DNA of 53,101 nucleotides from Caldithrix abyssi (GCA_011369465.1 DRQG01000031.1:1-53101), one strand, 5' to 3'; shown: positions 34,666 to 43,784, numbered from the stretch's first letter. Translations and numbers: made by a program. Notes: generated from the sequence alone by a model not told the origin.

Positions 34666-37600
34666 ATGAAGCAACCGGCCCATACATTTTTAGCCTTTTT
34701 TAGCATTACTATTCTCTTACCCTGTCTGTTGTTTTCGCAGACTTCGGCGCTGTCAAGGAATGGTTTCGACCCCGACTCGTCGGGGCAGGCAACTCTCAGC
34801 CCCCGTTCCCTGAGCCTGTCGAAGGGAACAGATGACGGCTTCGACAGGCTCAGCCTTCGAACCCTGAGCTCTGCCTATCCCGATTCGTTGGGATCGAAGG
34901 AAACGGATTTCCCTGGCTTCGACCCAGACCCGTCGGGGCAGGCAACTCTCAGCCTCCGTTCCCTGAGCTTCGCCTGTCCCGACTTGTCGGGATCGAAGGG
35001 AACGGCGATCTCTGGCTTCGATCCCACCGATAAGTCTGGACAGGTATGGCTTATGCTTCGACCCCGCCCAGTCGGGACAGGTAAGGCTCAGCATTCGCCT
35101 TTTCGTTCTTCGAGCCTGTTGGAGAACGATCAAACCGCCAAACAACCATACATTCTCCACAACCCCACGCCGATTCTGTTAAAACGTATTGAAGAAAGCG
35201 GTGGCATAGTGGCTACGTATCGCAGGGATAAATCTGCACTGGTTTATTTATACCCGCTGTTGGCACAACGCCTGCAATCTGAAGGGCTGGTTCTGCGCCA
35301 AACAAAACCGATGGCAGCCGCTGTCGATACGCTTTCATCCGGCCTGCAAATCGGCAATTGTTATCACAACTATCAAGCGGTAATTGGCATTCTGGACAGC
35401 TTATCCGCTCTCTATCCGCACATTATGCGGGTGGAAAACATCGGCTTTACCGAGGAAGGACGCTCTATCCGGGCTGTATGCCTGAGCGATAATGTGAATG
35501 AAAGGGAAGCGGAACCGGAAGTCTGTTATATTGCCGCTATGCACGGCAATGAAATACTGACTCAGGAGTTGATGCTGTGCTTTATAGATTCCCTTTTACA
35601 AAATTACGGCAGTGACGAACGAATAACATCCCTTTTGGGGAGTACGCAAATCTGGATCATTCCCAATATGAATTTCGACGGCAGCCAAAGCTTAAGTCGT
35701 TTTAATGCCAATGGAGTGGATTTAAACCGTGACTTTCCCGATCGTGAATATGATATGATAAGCGACACCAGTGGAAGAGCGGCGGAAACAAAGGCTATAA
35801 TGAATTGGCGTGCGGAACACCATTTTGTGTTGGCCGCCAATTTTCATACCGGCGAGCTGGTGGTTAATTATCCCTGGGATAAAAACCTGCCGGGCGAACA
35901 GGGTTATGCCGCCACTCCGGACGATGAAGTGTTCGTGCGGCTGGCTCTCAGTTATTCCCGCCTAAATCCAATGCTGTACAACAATCCCAGGTTTGAGCGG
36001 GGCATTGTGAACGGTGTGTTGTGGTATGCCATCGACGGAAGTATGCAGGATTGGGCTTATCACTGGCACGGCACTTTTGAAACAACCATTGAGATTGCAA
36101 AAAATATCATGCCCCCTGCAGACAGCATCCGTTATTATTTTTCGCAAAACAGCGCATCCATGCTCAGCTACCTGGAACAGGTACATAGCGGGATTGCCGG
36201 TACGATAACCGACGTAGAAAGCGGACAATCCATCGCCGCCGAAGTAGAGATACTGGGTATAGACAAAATCATACATAACAATCCTTCAAAAGGTGATTAT
36301 TACCGATTGCTTGAACCGGGGAAGTATGATGTCCGCATTAGCGCTGCAAATTATGAAGCCCGGGAATTTAAGGATATTGTCGTTGATTCGGGCAGGGTAA
36401 CCCACTTAGACGCAGCGCTGACGCCACGCAGTTACTTTATCGTATCGGGTACTGTGCTTGACTCTTTGGATTACCAACCCATAGAAGATGTTCAGGTTTA
36501 TCTGACACGATATGATCGAATTGTGGGTATGGACACAACCGCGACCGATGGAAGCTACGCGCTGAAAGCCGAAAAGGGCCTGTATGAATTGGTATTTGCC
36601 CGTAAAAACTATTTTAAACGGACAGATTCTCTGTATATAGAGACCGATCTAAAGCGAAATATTAAATTACTTAAAGTAATCCCTTCGATTGTTGCCGGTC
36701 GGGTTGTTTTGAGCGACGGCGGCAGCCCGGAGGGAACGGTCGTTTATTGCCAATCCCACACCGACACCCTGAGTGAAAATGCCGTTTTTCGGCTGGACAG
36801 CCTGCAGGGTGGAAAAATACACCTATTCGCCTGGCAGCAAAAATATGCTGCTTCGCATATCGATACAACACTCGGAAACGGCGACAGTTTATGGGTTGTC
36901 ATAACGCTGTCTCCGGGGGATAACGAATTTTACAGCGATTTTGAAGAAAGCGACGGCGGTTTTAAGGCACGTGGTGAGTGGGAATATGGAGAACCGATCG
37001 CAGGACCGGATAAAGCGTTTAACGGAGCTATGTTATGGGGAACCAATTTGGATGGAAATTATTACAGCGGCGCGCATAAAGCCGTATTGGAATCACCCCT
37101 TCTCTTTGTGCAGGGGATGGTTTTACCGCAAATTGAATTCTATCACTGGTACGATTTCGAAGAAAAATACGACGGCGGGAATCTGAAAATTTCCGTGGAT
37201 GCCGGCGAAACCTGGCAATTAGCTCATCCCAGCCCGGATTATCCTTTAACGGCTTTATCCGAGCAGTATGGCAATCCTTTGGGCGGACAGGCGGCCTATT
37301 CCGGGCAGAACGGCGCCTGGCAGCGCGTTAGTGTGGATTTAACAGAGTATAAAAACAGCGCCTCACTTTTGGTGCGATTCGAAGCGGGAATTGACGAGCA
37401 AAAAGAAGCCCTGGGCTGGTATATCGACCGTTTTCATTTGTATGACGCCAATGCGACGAAGATGATGACTGCGCTACGGGAAGACAGAAATTCCGACCCG
37501 CAATTATCCGTGGCGCCCAATCCGGCTAATCCGTTAACCTCGGTAAGGTTTTATTTGCAGAAAAAACAATTTGTTACACTTAATATCTATAATATACTGG

Positions 37601-37767
37601 GACAAAAGATTAAAACACTTTATGAAGGTGAAATGGAAAGCGGCTGGCACAGCTTAATCTGGTGGGGTCGAAACAATGCCGGCCTGCCGCAGTCTTCCGG
37701 TGTGTATATCATTCGTTTGCAGATAGATAAAAAACAGTGGAAACAGAAGTTTATATTAATACGCTAA
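34666..37767 (+). CDS. Secreted M14 zinc carboxypeptidase with repeat-expanded N-terminus and C-terminal sorting-type domain
   Basis: After a signal peptide (residues 1-25), residues ~31-156 are encoded by inserted palindromic repeats and look low-complexity (G-F-D-P-D-S-S-G-Q-A). The peptidase domain spans ~230-500. Zinc ligands are H293 and E296 in M-H-G-N-E and H394 in F-H-T-G-E-L; the catalytic Glu is E476 in F-E-T-T-I-E-I, which fits carboxypeptidase D/M-type M14 enzymes. Two transthyretin-like regulatory domains follow (~505-590 and ~595-680), then a beta-sandwich region and a C-terminal ~85-residue domain with P-N-P-A-N-P, Y-N-I-L-G-Q-K and S-S-G-V-Y. That end resembles FlgD-like/type IX-type sorting domains of FCB bacteria and implies secretion to the cell surface. 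The gene diverges from GSCFA and meets the efflux gene tail to tail with a 4-bp overlap. Confidence 0.88.
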   Translation: MKQPAHTFLAFFSITILLPCLLFSQTSALSRNGFDPDSSGQATLSPRSLSLSKGTDDGFDRLSLRTLSSAYPDSLGSKETDFPGFDPDPSGQATLSLRSLSFACPDLSGSKGTAISGFDPTDKSGQVWLMLRPRPVGTGKAQHSPFRSSSLLENDQTAKQPYILHNPTPILLKRIEESGGIVATYRRDKSALVYLYPLLAQRLQSEGLVLRQTKPMAAAVDTLSSGLQIGNCYHNYQAVIGILDSLSALYPHIMRVENIGFTEEGRSIRAVCLSDNVNEREAEPEVCYIAAMHGNEILTQELMLCFIDSLLQNYGSDERITSLLGSTQIWIIPNMNFDGSQSLSRFNANGVDLNRDFPDREYDMISDTSGRAAETKAIMNWRAEHHFVLAANFHTGELVVNYPWDKNLPGEQGYAATPDDEVFVRLALSYSRLNPMLYNNPRFERGIVNGVLWYAIDGSMQDWAYHWHGTFETTIEIAKNIMPPADSIRYYFSQNSASMLSYLEQVHSGIAGTITDVESGQSIAAEVEILGIDKIIHNNPSKGDYYRLLEPGKYDVRISAANYEAREFKDIVVDSGRVTHLDAALTPRSYFIVSGTVLDSLDYQPIEDVQVYLTRYDRIVGMDTTATDGSYALKAEKGLYELVFARKNYFKRTDSLYIETDLKRNIKLLKVIPSIVAGRVVLSDGGSPEGTVVYCQSHTDTLSENAVFRLDSLQGGKIHLFAWQQKYAASHIDTTLGNGDSLWVVITLSPGDNEFYSDFEESDGGFKARGEWEYGEPIAGPDKAFNGAMLWGTNLDGNYYSGAHKAVLESPLLFVQGMVLPQIEFYHWYDFEEKYDGGNLKISVDAGETWQLAHPSPDYPLTALSEQYGNPLGGQAAYSGQNGAWQRVSVDLTEYKNSASLLVRFEAGIDEQKEALGWYIDRFHLYDANATKMMTALREDRNSDPQLSVAPNPANPLTSVRFYLQKKQFVTLNIYNILGQKIKTLYEGEMESGWHSLIWWGRNNAGLPQSSGVYIIRLQIDKKQWKQKFILIR
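34755..35130. repeat. Cluster of palindromic repeats inside the M14 peptidase coding sequence
   Basis: Within ~375 bp there are many copies of short palindromic units of intergenic type: CCCTGAGCCTGTCGAAGGG, its complement CTTCGACAGGCTCAG, and Y-C-C-C-G-A-C-T-N-G-T-C-G-G-G variants. Two larger near-copies start at about 34762 and 34915, 153 bp (51 codons) apart. The reading frame stays open throughout, so the repeats are translated. The same family (CCCTGAGCGCAGTCGAAGGG) occurs as plain intergenic sequence at 41798-41817 and 42088-42107. Confidence 0.88.
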
Positions 37768-39008
37768 CCGACCACTTCATACCCCTTCTCAACAATGGCC
37801 TGCTTAACCTCATCCAGATTATCCGAGTCATAGTCAAAGGTAACTCTTCCGTTGCTTAAATCCACCTGCACGTCATCCGAACCGGTAATAGCGCTTACCG
37901 TACGCTTTACGGTCATTGCGCAATGGTCGCAGGTCATGCCTTTTACATCCAACTGTTTTAAAGCCATATAGGGTACCTCCGCAATATCTTTTGATTTGAT
38001 TTTTTGATATAGTTTTCTGCCATAGTGGAACAGCAGCATGCTGAGCAGCAGAGCAGAACCGAGCCATTCCAGCCAGGGCGGCAGCAATTCGTGCTGGTGC
38101 TGCATCATCACATCCACATTGTAGGAAAAAGCCAGTTCATTCAGCAAAAAGCCCAAACCGATGCTGACCACGGAAATGGAACCGATGTAGATTACCAGCG
38201 CCTTTTTGCCCATCGTTTTGACCACCGTGCTGATGGTAACGGCATTGGTAGCCGGTCCGGCCAGCAAAAACACCAGCGCTGCGCCCGGGGAAATGCCCTT
38301 GAGCAGCAATGAAGCGGCAATAGGCGTGGAGGCGGTAGCGCAAATATACATGGGCGTGGCCGCTAAAAGCATGATAAGCATCGACAGGAAATGATTGTTC
38401 AAATAGGTCTCAAAAAAACCGTCAGGTACGAGAACGGAAATCAAACCGGCGGCAAAAATACCAATCATTAAATAATTAGCGATAGAACCGAACAGTTCGA
38501 TCTGTACATAACGTAAAAGCGATCGTACCCGGTCCTGTATGCTGTTTTCCATTTCGGCTACCTGCACGGCAGGCTTTGGTTTTTCATCCCTTCCCGGTGT
38601 GAAAATATTGGCCAATATTCCGGATACCACCGCCGTGATGAAGGCCGCGGCGATGCGAAACGCCGCAAATATCCAACCTATCAGCGAATAGGTAATCATA
38701 AAACTGTCGGTACCGATTTGCGGTGTGGCCGTCAAAAAGGCCAATGAAGCACCGCGCGAAGCCCCTTTGTTACGAATGGAAGCGGCCACAGGGATCACCC
38801 CGCATGAGCAAAGGGGTAGAGGAATCCCGGCCAACGTGGCCTTGAAAACCGAACTCAGGCTGCTGCGTCCCAGATGCCGATAGATAAAGGAATCGGGAAA
38901 AATGATGTGTAATATTCCAGCCATCAAAAAACCGAATACCAGATAAACAGCCATTTCATTAAAGAAGAAGGCGGTTTCACGTGCAAAATCTATTAAAAAA
39001 TCAATCAT
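37764..39008 (-). CDS. Metal-efflux permease (SO_0444/DUF318 type) with C-terminal HMA domain
   Basis: This 414-residue protein has eight to ten helices in two halves. The first half holds P-L-P-L-C-S-C-G-V-I-P and T-P-Q-I-G-T-D-S, the second A-T-P-M-Y-I-C-A-T-A-S-T-P and G-P-A-T-N-A-V-T; both pairs are hallmarks of this permease group, which includes ArsP and the SO_0444 Cu/Zn exporters. The last ~65 residues form a heavy-metal-associated domain with G-M-T-C-D-H-C, which would hand Cu+, Zn2+ or a similar ion to the pore. Inner membrane. It faces the metal-import operon across the peptidase gene, so metal handling is a theme of this stretch. Substrate is inferred from family only. Confidence 0.88.
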   Translation of the reverse strand: MIDFLIDFARETAFFFNEMAVYLVFGFLMAGILHIIFPDSFIYRHLGRSSLSSVFKATLAGIPLPLCSCGVIPVAASIRNKGASRGASLAFLTATPQIGTDSFMITYSLIGWIFAAFRIAAAFITAVVSGILANIFTPGRDEKPKPAVQVAEMENSIQDRVRSLLRYVQIELFGSIANYLMIGIFAAGLISVLVPDGFFETYLNNHFLSMLIMLLAATPMYICATASTPIAASLLLKGISPGAALVFLLAGPATNAVTISTVVKTMGKKALVIYIGSISVVSIGLGFLLNELAFSYNVDVMMQHQHELLPPWLEWLGSALLLSMLLFHYGRKLYQKIKSKDIAEVPYMALKQLDVKGMTCDHCAMTVKRTVSAITGSDDVQVDLSNGRVTFDYDSDNLDEVKQAIVEKGYEVVG

Positions 39009-39113
39009 AAATTAACGCCAGAAGTTTTATTCATTAAAGGATTAATTCAAAACTAAAAATGCCGTGCAAATATAGCCCTAATATAAAATTATATTCCGAA
39101 AGCGACAACCGTC

Positions 39114-39485
39114 TTATTCCTTTTTTCTATAAAAAAGGACAATCATCAATATAAGACCGATAAAAACCGCAAAGGAAGCAGTGCTTGATACAGGACCGAG
39201 CGATTTCTCAGAGACGAAATGACCATACTGCAAAAATAATGTCACTAACAAAATAAGCGTTCCGATCTGGTGGAAATAATATTGAGCGAGAGCAAGTTTT
39301 GTTCCCGGTGTGCCAAGCCAAAGCTTATAACATAAGGCATAAATAAAATTAACCACAAATCCTAAAAGCAGAATATGTGCATGCGTAACCATCTGTCCAT
39401 GATTTCTTGATCCGATCATGTGTAGGCCAAACGCTAAACCGATAGCCGCATAAGCCAATGCAGAGCGAACGTATTTTATATCCAT
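39114..39485 (-). CDS. Small four-helix membrane protein with H-A-H motif
   Basis: This 123-residue protein has four hydrophobic helices (about 6-24, 36-55, 69-88 and 96-116). The start is set at ATG 39485, which AAAGGA precedes at six bases, rather than at 39521. Helix 2 begins T-H-A-H-I-L-L-L-G, and a further His lies in Y-F-H-Q-I-G; this resembles stand-alone small relatives of heme-copper oxidase subunit I, which share an H-A-H-x-x-L-L-G pattern. Heme binding is possible but unproven. It sits 105 bp upstream of the efflux permease on the same strand. Alternative: an unrelated metal-linked membrane protein. Confidence 0.65.
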   Translation of the reverse strand: MDIKYVRSALAYAAIGLAFGLHMIGSRNHGQMVTHAHILLLGFVVNFIYALCYKLWLGTPGTKLALAQYYFHQIGTLILLVTLFLQYGHFVSEKSLGPVSSTASFAVFIGLILMIVLFYRKKE

Positions 39486-39610
39486 AGTAATCCTTTGTAA
39501 ATGTGATGAGACTTTAGACATTTATATATTTACTACAGGAATTTATGAACTATTTACGGGGGATATTTATTTCGGCTTTGTTCAATTATTTATCTTTTGA
39601 AACAATTAAT

Positions 39611-40213
39611 TTAGAACACGGTATCACGAAACTGGTGAAATTTTTGTAAAACATCCTCGACAGGTATTATAAAGGTACGCTGCTCGGCGTCAAATTTAAC
39701 AGGATATAAAAATTCCTGGAATTCATCCAACTCATCATACCAGGAAATGAAAATGCAGTAATACGGCCAGCCGAAATTGTTAACCTGTTTTCCGGGTTTT
39801 CTGCCGTGACACAAACCAAGATTGAAAGTGTGGGAACCGGGAAAACGGCGCTGCATCTTCGGTTCAAGTTCAAGTGATACAATACTTCGGAGTTGATCTT
39901 CGCAATATCGGTGAAATTCTTTTCGTATGGTTTCCCGTGCCTGGTGGATACGTTTTTGGAGAGCAGAAACAATATCCGCATCTTTTTTAAACGTAAAATG
40001 CTTGCTTTTGTAAATGGAATGCATGCCCCAGCGGATCTGGAAATAGGTATCTATTTCTTCATTAATTGATTTTTGCCCGCTGTGTGCAAAAAGATGAAAA
40101 GAGAGGGTTCCGAACTTCCCGGAATCTTCAGGAAGAAGAATACCGCAGGCTTGTTCGATCGTTTCCCGCAACGACTTCTGATCTTGATTATTGAGAAGGG
40201 ATAATTCTTTCAT
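39611..40213 (-). CDS. Protein of unknown function
   Basis: This 200-residue soluble protein has no signal or membrane segment. The ATG at 40213 is used because GGAGAAAGG lies just before it; an in-frame upstream start at 40237 is less likely. The sequence has a helical N-terminal half with many Lys and His, then R-R-F-P-G-S-H-T-F-N-L-G and W-P-Y-Y-C-I-F-I-S-W-Y-D-E-L-D-E-F, which look like core beta strands, and a helical end. I do not recognise the family. It diverges from mtaB across 253 bp. Confidence 0.65.
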   Translation of the reverse strand: MKELSLLNNQDQKSLRETIEQACGILLPEDSGKFGTLSFHLFAHSGQKSINEEIDTYFQIRWGMHSIYKSKHFTFKKDADIVSALQKRIHQARETIRKEFHRYCEDQLRSIVSLELEPKMQRRFPGSHTFNLGLCHGRKPGKQVNNFGWPYYCIFISWYDELDEFQEFLYPVKFDAEQRTFIIPVEDVLQKFHQFRDTVF

Positions 40214-40466
40214 AGCCTTTCTCCACTCTTGTACCAAATATACGCTCCGGTTTTACTCAAATGCCATACTAAAAGAAATTTTTTAGGTTCTTTTTCCCCT
40301 GATGTATCGGTGGGATCAGGATAACAGTTTTTTAAATATAACCGGATTTGCAATTGCCTTAGATAAACACTAATTTTGCCCACTTGTTTATATTAAACAG
40401 ATCGAATCAGAGTAAATTCGATTTATAAAAATTAGATTCGGTATTTCATTTATCCATCGTTTATAT
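40214..40466. other. 253-bp divergent gap before mtaB
   Basis: This AT-rich region lies between two divergent genes. An imperfect inverted repeat, CCCTGATGTATCGG with GGGATCAGG, lies at about 40297-40321 and belongs to the general class of palindromes seen elsewhere in this window. Promoters must be here but cannot be fixed. Confidence 0.5.
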
Positions 40467-41738
40467 ATGCCAAAAGCGTACTTACATACCCTGGGCTGCC
40501 GGCTCAATCAGGCGGAAACAGCCTTGATCGCCGCCGGTCTTAAGCAAAAGGGCTACGAAATTGTTGGTGAGGAAGATGCGGCTGATTTGACAGTGATTAA
40601 CACCTGCACGGTTACCGAGCAGGCCGATTCCAAATGCCGGCAGGCGGTGCGGCGCAGTATCCGCAACAATCCCGATACCGTTGTGGCTGTGGTGGGCTGT
40701 TACGCCCAGATGGCCGTGGAAACCATCCGCCAAATCGAAGGCGTTGACCTTATTATCGGTAATGAGCACAAACTGAAGCTGGCCGAATATATCGACGGAA
40801 TGGGCAAGCAGTCCGAACCGACCGTGGTGCATTCATCCAAAATAAGCCGGGATGAGTTCATCATCGAATCGACCGGATTGTATGACACCCACACGCGAGC
40901 CAATATAAAAATACAAGACGGATGCAGTTACATCTGTTCGTTCTGCATTGTAGCCACCGCCCGCGGACCGGCGCGCAGCCGCAAATTTGACGATATTCTT
41001 TTGGAAGCCCGGCAATTGGTGGATATGGGATTTAAGGAAATTGTGCTAACCGGCGTCAATATCGGTACCTATCATCAGGCTGATAAGACCTTTTTGGATG
41101 TATTGCGCGGACTGGAACGGATTGACGGCTTGCAGCGCCTGCGCATCAGCTCCATCGAACCGACCACGGTGAATGAAAATCTGATCGACTATATGACCGA
41201 TTCGGAAAAGGTGTGCCGTTACCTGCACATTCCCTTGCAAAGCGGCGATGACAAAATTCTGGAATCCATGCGCCGCAAACACAGCGTGGCGGATTTCCGT
41301 CATATTGTGGAATACGCCGCTAAGAAGATACCCGATATCGGTCTGGGGACGGATATTATGGTCGGTTATCCCGGCGAGGGCAGGGAAGAATTTGTAAATA
41401 CCAAAAAATTGGTCACGGATCTGCCTTTGTCCTATTTCCACGTCTTTACCTATTCGGATAGAAAAGGCACTACGGCCTATAATTTAAAACCGAAAGTGGA
41501 TCATCAAACAAAGAAAGAACGCACGCGGGTAATGATTGAAGTGGGGCAGAGGAAAAAGTATGCCTTTTACCGGTCCTTTATCGGCCGTACGGTAGATGTA
41601 TTGTTTGAAGAAAAACACGACGGATGGTGGGAGGGCTTCACGGATAATTATATGCGTATCCGATTACGCAGCGATGAGGATCTGAAAAACAAGATTTTGT
41701 CGGTAAAGATTAGCGGGGAAGAGAATCTGGTGGTTTAA
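40467..41738 (+). CDS. mtaB: tRNA t6A37 methylthiotransferase MtaB
   Basis: This radical-SAM enzyme adds a methylthio group to N6-threonylcarbamoyladenosine at position 37 of ANN-decoding tRNAs. The 423 residues follow the methylthiotransferase layout. The N-terminal UPF0004 domain has cluster Cys in L-G-C-R-L-N, N-T-C-T-V and V-G-C-Y. The radical-SAM domain has C-S-Y-I-C-S-F-C near residues 153-160. A C-terminal TRAM-like segment completes it. T-L-G-C-R-L-N-Q-A-E points to MtaB, not MiaB or RimO. The ATG has no clear ribosome site. A long repeat-rich gap separates it from miaB, its functional relative. Confidence 0.94.
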   Translation: MPKAYLHTLGCRLNQAETALIAAGLKQKGYEIVGEEDAADLTVINTCTVTEQADSKCRQAVRRSIRNNPDTVVAVVGCYAQMAVETIRQIEGVDLIIGNEHKLKLAEYIDGMGKQSEPTVVHSSKISRDEFIIESTGLYDTHTRANIKIQDGCSYICSFCIVATARGPARSRKFDDILLEARQLVDMGFKEIVLTGVNIGTYHQADKTFLDVLRGLERIDGLQRLRISSIEPTTVNENLIDYMTDSEKVCRYLHIPLQSGDDKILESMRRKHSVADFRHIVEYAAKKIPDIGLGTDIMVGYPGEGREEFVNTKKLVTDLPLSYFHVFTYSDRKGTTAYNLKPKVDHQTKKERTRVMIEVGQRKKYAFYRSFIGRTVDVLFEEKHDGWWEGFTDNYMRIRLRSDEDLKNKILSVKISGEENLVV

Positions 41739-42360
41739 TGGCTGTCGGCTATCGGCCTTTAGCTTTTGGCTATAGGCTGTTAGCTGTTGGCTACTTGCCC
41801 TGAGCGCAGTCGAAGGGTCAAGTTCTTAATTCATAAATCGTTAATCGGTGTTCGAGATTCCTGGCTGTTGGCTGTTATTTTTCAGTTATTAAGTTACTAA
41901 GTTATTGAGTTATTGGTTCTCAATTCCTAAATCGTTAATCGGTGTTCGAGATTCAACCTTTTGTTGTTGGTTACTAGGTTATTAAGTTATTAGATCGGCT
42001 CTCGGCTGTTGGCTGCCTGCCCTGATCCCGCCCGGGCGGGACGAAGGGTCGGCTCTCGGTTATTGGCTATAAGCTATTGGCTGCCTGCCCTGAGCGCAGT
42101 CGAAGGGTCAGTTAACAGTTATCAGTTCTTAATTCCTAAATCGTTAATCGGTGTTCGAAATTCATAGCTGTTGGCTGCCGGCTCTTGGCTCACCCTGAAG
42201 CCCCTATACCCGATGTATCGGGGCGGAGAATCCCCTCCCGCGAAGGTTGCGATTGGTAATAGGGTATAGTATCTTTTGCGCTCCTAATGGAAAAAAAGCG
42301 ATTCCATCGCTTCGAGCGATGGAATCGCTCACTAAAGCCTTTTATTAGTGAGGAACAGCA
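41739..42360. repeat. 622-bp repeat-rich gap between mtaB and miaB
   Basis: No gene is visible. The stretch is a patchwork. Directly after the mtaB stop come 7-nt-period units of the form N-N-G-G-C-T-N, later 8-nt-period units such as AGTTATTA and AGTTATTG. Three near-copies of TAAATCGTTAATCGGTGTTC lie at about 41824-41860, 41918-41954 and 42126-42163. Two copies of CCCTGAGCGCAGTCGAAGGG lie at 41798-41817 and 42088-42107, a C-C-C-G-C-C-C-G-G-G-C-G-G-G palindrome near 42026-42041, and C-C-C-G-A-T-G-T-A-T-C-G-G-G near 42212. The 3' end holds a long perfect hairpin before miaB. Confidence 0.88.
42291..42329. promoter_or_regulatory. 14-bp perfect hairpin upstream of miaB
   Basis: AGCGATTCCATCGC at 42297-42310 pairs with its exact complement at 42316-42329 around the loop TTCGA. 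Seven A residues precede it, so on the minus strand it reads as a hairpin followed by seven T, i.e. a terminator-like structure, though no minus-strand gene ends here. On the plus strand it sits 32 bases before the miaB start and would lie in its leader RNA. Whether it terminates, insulates from the repeats, or regulates is open. Confidence 0.7.
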
Positions 42361-43665
42361 TTGAAGAAAGTATATATAGAAACATACGGCTGTCAGATGA
42401 ACGAATACGACAGCGAGATCGTCAAAACCATCCTGGAAAAAGAGCATTACGCCTTTACGGATAGCCCGCGGGAGGCGCAGATTATTTTCCTTAACACCTG
42501 TTCGGTGCGCGAAAACGCCCATCAAAAGGTGCATCAGCGCATAAACGAGATAAAGCAGCTGCGCCGCACAAATAAGGGTATCATATTGGGCGTATTGGGC
42601 TGTATGGCGCAAAACTTGCGGCAGGAGCTGTTGGAAGATAAGGTGGGCGTGGATATTGTAGCCGGGCCGGACACGTACAAAAAGCTGCCCACGCTTATCG
42701 AACACGTGGAAGCAACGGGAGAGAAAGATTATGCCCTGACGCTTTCCGAATACGAGACCTACAGCGATATTTTTCCCAGAGCGGAAGGCTCGGTCAACGC
42801 CTGGGTGGCGGTGATGCGCGGTTGCGATAATTTCTGTTCTTTTTGCGTGGTGCCTTACACCCGCGGACGCGAACGCAGCCGTGACCCGTACAACGTGCTG
42901 GAAGAAGTGAAACAACTGGCAGGCCAGGGCCTCAAACAGATTACCTTACTGGGGCAAAATGTCAATTCCTATAAATACGCAGAATACGATTTTGCCGATT
43001 TGATTGAAATCGTCAGCGAGGTGGACGGCATCCGGCGTATTCGCTTCACCTCGCCGCACCCCAAGGATTTTCCTGCTAAACTGATCGATGTGGTGGCCAA
43101 TAATCCCAAAGCGTGCAAACATATCCACCTGCCGTTGCAGGCGGGCAACAGCCGCGTGCTGGATATGATGAACCGCACCTATAGCAAAGAAGAATTCCTG
43201 CAACTGGCGGAGCATCTGCGCGAACGCATCCCCCATCTGGTTTTGACTACCGACGTCATTGTCGGTTTCCCCACCGAAACGGAAGAGGAATTTCAGGATA
43301 CGTTGGATGTGATGCGCAAAGTAGAATTCGATTCGGCCTTTATGTTCAAGTATTCCGAACGTCAACACACCATTGCCTCGCGCAAATATCCCGATGATGT
43401 ACCGGAAGAGGAAAAGACCTCGCGCATCACCCGTTTGGTGGAGTTGCAGCGAAAAATATCCTATAAAAGAAACCAACAACATCTGGGACAGACCTTTGAG
43501 GTGCTGGTGGAAGGTCCGGCTAAAAAGAAGGGCCAGATGGCCGGTCGTAATGACGGCAACAAGATCGTAGTTTTCCCCGATAACGGCGCCAAAGCGGGGG
43601 ATTTTGTTCAGGTGAAAATAAACGAAGTAACGGCCAATACTTTAATAGGTGAAGGCATTGGTTGA
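42361..43665 (+). CDS. miaB: tRNA i6A37 methylthiotransferase MiaB
   Basis: It converts N6-isopentenyladenosine-37 of UNN-decoding tRNAs to the 2-methylthio form. The 434 residues have the standard layout: E-T-Y-G-C-Q-M-N-E-Y-D-S at the N-terminus, N-T-C-S-V-R-E-N-A, G-C-M-A-Q, the radical-SAM C-D-N-F-C-S-F-C near residues 153-160, and a C-terminal TRAM domain ending in G-E-G-I-G. The start is TTG at 42361: GAGGAA lies just upstream and the protein then begins M-K-K-V-Y-I-E-T-Y-G-C. The perfect hairpin at 42291-42329 precedes it. Confidence 0.95.
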   Translation: MKKVYIETYGCQMNEYDSEIVKTILEKEHYAFTDSPREAQIIFLNTCSVRENAHQKVHQRINEIKQLRRTNKGIILGVLGCMAQNLRQELLEDKVGVDIVAGPDTYKKLPTLIEHVEATGEKDYALTLSEYETYSDIFPRAEGSVNAWVAVMRGCDNFCSFCVVPYTRGRERSRDPYNVLEEVKQLAGQGLKQITLLGQNVNSYKYAEYDFADLIEIVSEVDGIRRIRFTSPHPKDFPAKLIDVVANNPKACKHIHLPLQAGNSRVLDMMNRTYSKEEFLQLAEHLRERIPHLVLTTDVIVGFPTETEEEFQDTLDVMRKVEFDSAFMFKYSERQHTIASRKYPDDVPEEEKTSRITRLVELQRKISYKRNQQHLGQTFEVLVEGPAKKKGQMAGRNDGNKIVVFPDNGAKAGDFVQVKINEVTANTLIGEGIG

Positions 43666-43784
43666 GGATAGTTTGCTTAATTAACTATAAATCATTACCA
43701 ATAAATAATAAATCTCATATTATTGTATTTCATTTTTCCTTGAAAAAATGTAAATTCAATGAACACAAATTGAATAAACAGCGA

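Noticed and set aside
42190-42915. Antisense frame of 241 codons over the miaB start
   Set aside because: It runs through the repeat region and opposite the conserved MiaB N-terminus; its translation has no recognisable features.
43662-43784. Extended N-terminus of the DNA methyltransferase from TTG 43662
   Set aside because: The 41 extra codons are AT-rich, without family similarity, and the methyltransferase is full length from ATG 43785.
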